From: Penicillium oxalicum
Taxonomy: Eukaryota; Ascomycota; Eurotiomycetes; Eurotiales; Aspergillaceae
DNA: 64,000 bases
Direction of reading: 5' to 3'
Assembly (NCBI RefSeq): GCF_001723175.1
Contig: NC_064653.1
Location: 2,604,001 to 2,668,000 of the forward strand
Each line of letters opens with the position of its first letter. Position 1 is the stretch's first letter. Positions 55,816 through 64,000 of this stretch are shown here, one piece after another. A program made the translations under genes and the position numbers. The notes under the pieces were generated by a model. The model was not told the origin of the DNA. It did no database searches and saw only the letters and a program-made list of their open reading frames with translations.

Positions 55816-56844
55816 ATGTCATCAGGCTTCGTCTCCGCGGGGACAAACGAGGAGCCCGCGGAGCGCGACGATGCATGGCTCAGAGTACAAAAGGAGCTCG
55901 AGGAGGAGCGCAGGCGCAAGGCAGAAATCGGCCAGCAGAAAGATGGCAAAAGTCTCTATGAAGTGCTGCAGCAGAACAAAAGTGAGCTCCTGGCTATACC
56001 TCATACCTCAATTGATGCGACCTGGCCATAATCCCCCCCCCCCCCCCCCCGCGCCCCAACACCCACTATAAACCGTCCCCGCAGTGCATGGCATTACAGT
56101 GCATAGCTGGTTTATCGCGTGAATTGCGCGCGCCTTTTCCCTCCGCGTGTCCTGCCTGCGCTCGCGCGAGAGGAGGAGGAGGAGGAGGAGGGAGCCCTTG
56201 GCTGCGATCGAATAACAAGTAGGACGGAACGCACGGCTGACATGTCAGGATGATCTTTTTCCGCGAGCACACATACAGTGGCCAAGCAAGAGCAACATGA
56301 AGAGAAAATGCGACTGAAGAATCAATTCCGCGCGCTGGACGAAGACGAGGTAGAGTTCCTTGACTCGGTTCTGGAATCGACTCGGGCTCAGGAAGAAGCC
56401 GTCAAGAAAGATACCGCAGATCAACTGGAAGCCTTTCGCAAGCAGCGCGAAGAGGCGGAGAAAGCCGCGATGGGATCTGCCTCGTCGGAGGTCACACCGG
56501 CACCGGCCGAGGAGGAAGACTGGGCCATTTCTGCCAAGAAGAGGAGACGAGATAAAGGCAAGGAGTCGCTTCTTCCTGGAAAGAGACGAAAGTCGTCCAC
56601 GGTGGAGGAAAGGGGAGAACCACAGTCTTCCAAGACAGGGATGTTGAAGGCCGAGAATCAGCCTGGAAAGACAACACCTGCGCTTGCGCATGCCAATGCG
56701 AATGAAAAGAAGACACAGGCCAAGGATGCCCCTTTGGCAGTATCGGAAAGCTCTAGAACGGAATCTCCCAAGCTGACTCCGTCTGCACCATCTGCCTTGG
56801 GCTTGGCGGGATATGGATCGGATTCGGATTCGGATTCGGACTGA
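55816..56844 (+). CDS. FAM192A/NIP30 N-terminal domain protein
   Basis: Two exons, 55816-55981 and 56279-56844, join to 243 residues. The conserved domain is complete only after splicing: GFVSAGTNEEP, DGKSLYEVLQQNK, then across the junction AKQEQHEEKMRLKNQFRALD and EDEVEFLDSVLES. In animals this domain (PSME3IP1) binds the nuclear proteasome activator PA28-gamma. Fungal homologues are nuclear and poorly studied. The C-terminal half is Lys/Arg-rich (SAKKRRRDKGK, PGKRRKSS), giving likely nuclear import signals. It ends in GYGSDSDSDSD, as in animal relatives. The 297-nt intron carries a C18 run and a GGA repeat. Confidence 0.85.
56033..56050. repeat. Poly-C homopolymer (18 bases)
   Basis: It lies inside the intron of the FAM192A-like gene. 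A (GGA)n run follows at about 56170-56191. Confidence 0.9.
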
Positions 56845-57582
56845 ACACTCACGAAAGTAAAGTGTTTCAAGAAAATCGATTTATTTCGCCATGGAATGGC
56901 TGGTTGGACGAATACCGTAGTCAATACGCCGGGATGATCGCCCTCTCCCTTGTCCCTGCCTCGAGGCCAGAGGCCTTGACTGGCGCAGGCTCTCTGTGCC
57001 ACCAATTTAGATACGTCTTCTTTATCCACGGTTTTGCTAGCGCCGGGGAGAGAGCTTCAAGACCTCGAGTGGTATCGATCCTTTTAGGCGTAAACTTAGA
57101 ACAGTCGACGGCCGGTTCCCAGGCCTTCACACAGTTTTGGTTTTAAATGCGATGCTTTCAAGTGGTAGATTGAGAGAGGACGTGTGGAACACTAAAGTGT
57201 GTCATATCAGAATCGAAGAACAGAAATGGTAGCCTCCCGTCAGGGCGTGAGCAACCGATGAGTTCTATATTCAAGTCCAAGATAGTACTCCTCCCGTCTG
57301 CATCCATTTAATACCTCGCTCTTGTCACAACGAGAGTATCCATAGAGAGCGCTACGATCATGATGATAATTAAATCGGCCCCAAGAAAATATGAGTTTCT
57401 GAACTAGGCGATATAAGCCCATGCTTCCATGACAGGCATTAAAATTCACTCGTCAGACTCAGAGTCAAACTCCCACTCCTCCCTCATTTCGACCAGATCT
57501 GGCCCATGATGCATTATGACAAAACCCCGTTCAATCCGTGAACCTCTTCAGTCAAGTAAAAGTCAAGTATCCTCAACTCCAT
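56845..57582. other. Convergent intergenic gap
   Basis: This separates the FAM192A-like gene from the transporter gene. No supported frame. Confidence 0.45.
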
Positions 57583-59599
57583 TTACTCCACATGATCCAC
57601 ATTTTGCTTCATCTCCCGCTCCTCCACCTTCCTCTCCAAATCATGAGGCAGGTAATCCTCCTTCTTACTTCCCGGCACGAACCAAGGCGCATGCGAGAAC
57701 ATATAGTTCATCTCCTCCAGCGGCACCTGCTTGGTCTCAGGCAGCAGGAAATAGAAAAAGAGCGCATTGGTGAAATTGCAAATCACGAAGAGAAAGTAGT
57801 ACCGGTACTTGATATTTTCCATGGCAATGGGCGTGACTTGGCCGATCATCGTGTTAAAGGCAAACGAGAGCGCCGTGGTGATGGAGACTCCCTTGGACCG
57901 AGTGCGGGTGTCAAACACCTCGGCGGGGATGATCCACGACAAGGGTCCGCAGGTGGCCGAGAAGGAAAAGTTGTAGAGCCAGGTCATGATGATGAAGCCC
58001 CAGTGAGCGCCGCTGTTGCTGGTGCTGGGGGGGAATTTGGCCAGTAAGACGGTGGCGACGATGAAGGTCACGCAGTTGCCGAGATTTCCGCCGATGAGGG
58101 TCCAGCGACGACCGAAGCGGTCGATGAAGAGGATGCAGAGAAATTGGGCGATCAGAGCGATGATGGAGTTGATAGCTTGGTAGCGGAGGGTGGCTTCTCC
58201 CGAAATACCGATTTGTTTGTAAATGTCGACCGAGTAGTATCTGTTTTGGAGTATCAGATATCCGACTTGCTTTGTTTGAATATACAAGAACAAAAAGAGA
58301 GAGAAAGAGAGAAAGAGAAAAGAATGTCTTACTGGATTGCAGAAACACCCGTCATCTGGACCGACGCTTGAATTGCACAGCAAAGGAAAAGTCGTCGGAA
58401 AGAAGAGCGGTTGGTAAATAGCTCAGTGTACGACTTGGCTTCGTTCTCGTGCTCAAAAGTGATGGATTCCTGAATCTGGGCAAATTCGGCCTGTACCCAA
58501 GGATCCATCTCGTCGCCATGCGCATGAAGTTTGGCAAGGGTCTTGAGGCCTTCCTCGGCACGGTTGTGATCAATGAGCCAACGAGGAGACTGAAGAGAGG
58601 GAGGTTAGTCTATCGGTTTGTCCCCTGGAAAGGTGACTCGTGAAAAAAAAAGAAAAAGAAAAAAAAAGAAATTCCGGCTCAAGGTACGCACCTCGGGGAA
58701 TACAACGATCAGCAAGCCCAAGCAGACTGCTGGAATCATCTGCAGTCCGAGTGGCACTTGCCACTGCGCATTGTTGGTGGGAGCGAAGCCAATATAAGTG
58801 CCGTATGAGATCCATGCGGCACATAGAGCACCTACGCCGAGCATGAATTGCTGCAGCGCAGTCACTCGACCACGGATCTTGGGGTGACAAATCTCGGCCT
58901 GGTACAGAGGGATGACCATCGTCAAGAAACCCACTCTGTTGGCGTCTCCGTTAGCAAATCTCAAAGTCTACGAAACAAAGCAGGTCGAACGGCTGCCGAA
59001 GAATCCTCGTCCTGTCCATCTGGACTTACCCGAATCCAGCAAAGAATCGTCCACTCCACAAATAAGCCAAGCTTTGCGCACCAGTCTGCAAAGCTCCTCC
59101 CAAGCAGAACAGCAGACAGCCGAGGGAAATCGTCCTGCGCCGACCCAGGTAGTCACCGCTAATACCGGCAAAGCATGCACCGAAGAAAGCACCGCATGTG
59201 AACATGGAGACCACTAGTCCACTTTTTTCCATGTCAGTAATATAATCACAGATGAGGGGAGTTCTGGTTGCCGAGACTGACGTTTGGGTAGAGTTTCCTT
59301 CAAATCGAGAAACGAAAGATTCAGATACAATCACCTCGGCAATCACACCAAGATCGTCTTGATCGAAATTAGTTCCAATTCTTCTCCTCCCTCCACAAGC
59401 TTCCGGTTCCACTATCATCAGAATCATAAGACTCACATCCGTATAGGAACGAGCCGAGCGACGCAAAAAGGCCGACCAGGAACTACATCATTTCGAGTTA
59501 GTTTTCTTTTCTCAATCTTTCGAGGTCGCAACAATACGATGAATGCACCCACGCCGCGAGTTTTCAACATACCTGGTACCATGATGGCGAGAGACGCAT
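57583..59599 (-). CDS. MFS sugar transporter, 499 residues
   Basis: Seven exons (59599-59573, 59482-59437, 59357-59282, 59221-59030, 58935-58692, 58589-58333, 58240-57583) total exactly 500 codons. The start codon choice makes MRLSPSWYQ flow in phase into FLVGLFASLGSFLYGYDLGV, helix 1 of sugar porters. Family signatures: SGDYLGRRR (loop 2-3), YLWSGRFFAGFG then VGFLTMVIPLYQAEICHP, and SPRWLIDHNRAEEG (PESPRWL type). Next are DRFGRRW (loop 8-9) and PETKQVPLEEMNYMF after helix 12. It is a plasma-membrane sugar:proton symporter or facilitator; the specific sugar is not deducible. Its 5' end faces the abfC promoter region across 2.5 kb. Confidence 0.9.
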
Positions 59600-62150
59600 G
59601 ATGGGAGAGATATCGATTCAGTCGCCTCAACCAGCAATGCTTTTGGATACTTCACAAGACCGCCACAAACTGAACAGCGACGGCTAGGATGGAAGGGGGG
59701 TTTTCCGGGGTTGAGTCAAAAAGAAATCTGGGGATCCCCACAGATAAACGGGCAAGCACCTGGAGAGGGCCCGCAAAGAGGTGGAACTCCCAGTCTACAT
59801 ATACTCATGTCTCCCGTCTTGTCGAGTCCGTTGAACGGCTCGCACGCATCTGTTTCGGTTCAATGTCTCTAGAAGGTCCGAGGTTGTGCCCCGATGAGGG
59901 ATCTCCTCGCCAGGTAATCTGCGCTGGACCAACTCTGAGTGTACCGATTCAGAACGATCAGCGCTTTCTTAATACCCGCTGACCAGTCATGAAACTAACC
60001 GTTGACCTGGTCAAAAAAAAAGGTTCTCTGAAGCTGCAGCTCCCAGGTCAGCTTCGACGAGTCACCATGTCAGCCCTGATGCTGCGCTCCACTTGTGGCT
60101 AGTCGAGCATCGAGAGGTCGGCTTTTCCGCAGACCAATGTTCGCATAGTGACTCTTTTCCAAGATGTGGTTTTCCTTGGAAGACTGGGTCAGGAGTGGAC
60201 AACAAGGCCACCTCCCCTCCCCACTTCGTGCCAGCCTCCAATATGCTAGCGGGGATGTATGATGTACATTGGTGCTTTATTGGAGCTGTCGAGGGACCAG
60301 AGCAGTTGCTGGATGGAGTAGGTCTGCGGTAGGACTAGGTAGTAGGGTGTAGTAGAGTCGGTAGTCGGTACGGAAGCCCCAAGGGAGTACGTCTGAGAGA
60401 CGCGTCGTGATTGGCGGGAAAAATAAGTCCGGAGTTGACAATTGAGATACGAAGAATCGCATGATTCGCCTTGACCAGCAACTGCTTTGGAATTGAGATC
60501 TAGGGAGTCGATGGCTGGGTCTTGACAGGAGGATCACATTCACCACTCTCGAACGAGCCGAGACAGCTTGTGCTTCTCATTCCGGCCGACGATGGAGCGA
60601 TGATCAACGGTAGACGATCTCTGGATCAAATGCATGGGGAAAAATGCCACTGAACCAACTACCCTCTTCTACTACAGACATGAGATGGTCTCATCTTAGT
60701 CACTTTTCAAGGTCAGTGGAGTTTTCCTCCTCGCGCATGTCGACTCCATTTCCACGAGACCAGCCCCGAAATCTCGTGTGACGGGAAAAAGGTCGAGACT
60801 CGGGGGTGAATGTCCGAAGGCTTGGCTCCCCACCGGAGATTTGCTCTTTCCAGATCCGACAATTGCAGTCCTTCGACTCTCATACTTTGGGTCCAACTGG
60901 AGCATGTGAGGCTGTGAGGCTGTGAGCACATGCTCGGTCTCTCTCTCTCTCCCTAGGCCTTTCACCCGCCTCATAAGTACAATCTACGATGCGTTTCTTG
61001 TTTTTCAGTTGGGTTAGCTGAGGTTGCTCACAGAGATCTTTCTCAATCTTTATCAGGAAAGCCCTTCATCTTTCTAAAAATTCATGGGGATAAATACTAA
61101 TTTATCAACCTTTTCTGGAAGAGGACGATTCTAGACCTTTACATATAAAGTTCATTGCTGAAAACGATCGCTCTGCTACAGCCGAATTTCATGGTCGTTC
61201 TCGGGAAATGAAATTTTATTCGTACAAAGATCTGAAATCATCTTCCCCTTAGAAAAGGTAGATAGCTTGGTCTTTATCCGAATGAATTTTGGAAGGAGAC
61301 AGGAAAACTTGACCAAGGAAAAGCTCGATGAGAATATTGAGGAAGATCTCTGCAAGCAGCTTCAGCTGACCTAAGTAGAAAACGAGAAACAAACTGTACA
61401 TTGTGCTTATGAGACGGGTGATGGGCCTGGGGAATTAGTTTGAGCGACTATTGTATAGAAGAGCTTTCTTGAATGTGTGGGCTTTCTCAATAATATGACA
61501 TTGAAATTCAGTTCCGCGTGTTTTTTATTCTCGAAGGATCAATATGGCCGGGAATTACTGTTCCCCATCTCTCTCTGTGTGCTTCCAACATGTCCGTCTG
61601 AACTAAAAATACCAGTCGATCGCGTGTGCTCACGCGTCTGACGTTCTCGCGAGCACCTCGGCCTCGGGGGATAAGAAAGCGAAGGATGGTGACGATGTGG
61701 AAGAATCATCGGAGACTCGGAAGCAAACAGGCGCCCGAGACTCTGTTCGATGCGCTTGGTTAATTGGGGGGTGCATCATATCCGTCCGAATGGAAATTAA
61801 CCGGGGAAGCGATCGGTTGTTTGGGGAAGCTTCTTGGCTCTGCTGCGATCAGCCGGAGATCTTCCAGACATTTGGAAACTAAGGCGTTACCCCTCCATCG
61901 TAGACCTCGGAGTCTGGTAGAGTGTTGAGTTCTTTAAGGGGGAGCTGCCGCAATCGCCTCTGTAGATGACCATTGTTGATCTCATTCTCCACGTCTAGTC
62001 GCGATCACCAGCGGAGTAGATTGAATCCTTGAAGCTTTTTAAAAAATACCCATCAACCATCCCTTGAGCATTGGCGTTTGAATTGCTTTCAAAGACACAC
62101 ACGGAAAAAAAAATAAGGCGTCGACTCAGCAAACCACATCGCAGACAAGC
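59600..62150. other. Intergenic region between divergent transporter and abfC
   Basis: This 2.5-kb space has no supported gene. It includes a C/T-rich stretch at about 60938-60955 and AT-rich sequence at 61060-61130. It holds both promoters; I could not pick out convincing XlnR or AraR sites by eye. Confidence 0.4.

Positions 62151-64000
<1,850 letters not shown>

Overview
The window is nuclear DNA of a filamentous ascomycete, most likely of the order Eurotiales (Aspergillus/Penicillium type). The signs are short introns of about 50-110 nt with GTRNGT donors and CTAAC/CTGAC branch points, recognisable relatives of abfC, zafA, prp5 and a mitochondrial HMG-box protein, and a transposon with RIP-type mutations. 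I rebuilt the gene models by joining exons by eye. Most models add up to a whole number of codons; the exceptions are reported as candidate frameshifts.

Layout. 0.2-1.0 kb: 3' part of a mitochondrial carrier gene (+). 1.6-7.5 kb: a four-exon gene (-) for a 1,889-residue low-complexity protein rich in Glu-Pro repeats and Trp-Gly/Lys motifs. 7.5-11 kb: no gene seen. 11-16.3 kb: divergent pair, a mitochondrial HMG-box protein (-) and the spliceosomal DEAD-box helicase Prp5 (+). 16.7-17.2 kb: small protein with an N-myristoylation signature (-). 18.9-20.9 kb: zinc-responsive C2H2 regulator ZafA (+). 21.5-22.2 kb: mitochondrial-type protein (-). 23.3-23.9 kb: a 79-residue membrane/coiled-coil protein (+) split by a 360-nt intron. 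25.0-25.6 kb: secreted Asn/Gln/Gly-rich protein (-). 27-28.4 kb: conserved mitochondrial-type protein (-). 29.1-30.1 kb: seven-helix membrane protein (-).

30-36 kb is gene-poor. Then come a 2EXR-domain protein (+, 35.9 kb) and an aldo/keto reductase (-, 37.4-38.7 kb), both apparently frameshifted. 39.4-43.3 kb is repeat-rich and holds a short LTR retrotransposon with intact 178-bp LTRs, a 5-bp target duplication, an initiator-tRNA-type primer site and a gag-only interior full of stops. 44.5-47.9 kb: GH71 alpha-1,3-glucanase with cysteine modules (-), with a one-base frameshift in its signal peptide. 49.6-54.3 kb: accessory genes for a secreted PAN-like protein (-), a secreted HExxH metalloprotease (+) and an ABM-like protein (-). 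54.6-55 kb: more repeat debris. 55.8-56.8 kb: FAM192A/NIP30 homologue (+). 57.6-59.6 kb: seven-exon MFS sugar transporter (-). 62.2 kb to the end: GH51 alpha-L-arabinofuranosidase abfC (+), cut by the window edge.

Functional links are loose: the alpha-1,3-glucanase, the sugar transporter and the arabinofuranosidase all concern polysaccharide or sugar use. I see no convincing biosynthetic cluster, CRISPR, rRNA or tRNA gene. The most unusual items are the Glu-Pro/Trp-motif scaffold protein, the 79-residue spliced membrane protein, the RIP-marked gag-only element, and four independent single-base frameshift candidates, which may be consensus errors rather than real lesions.
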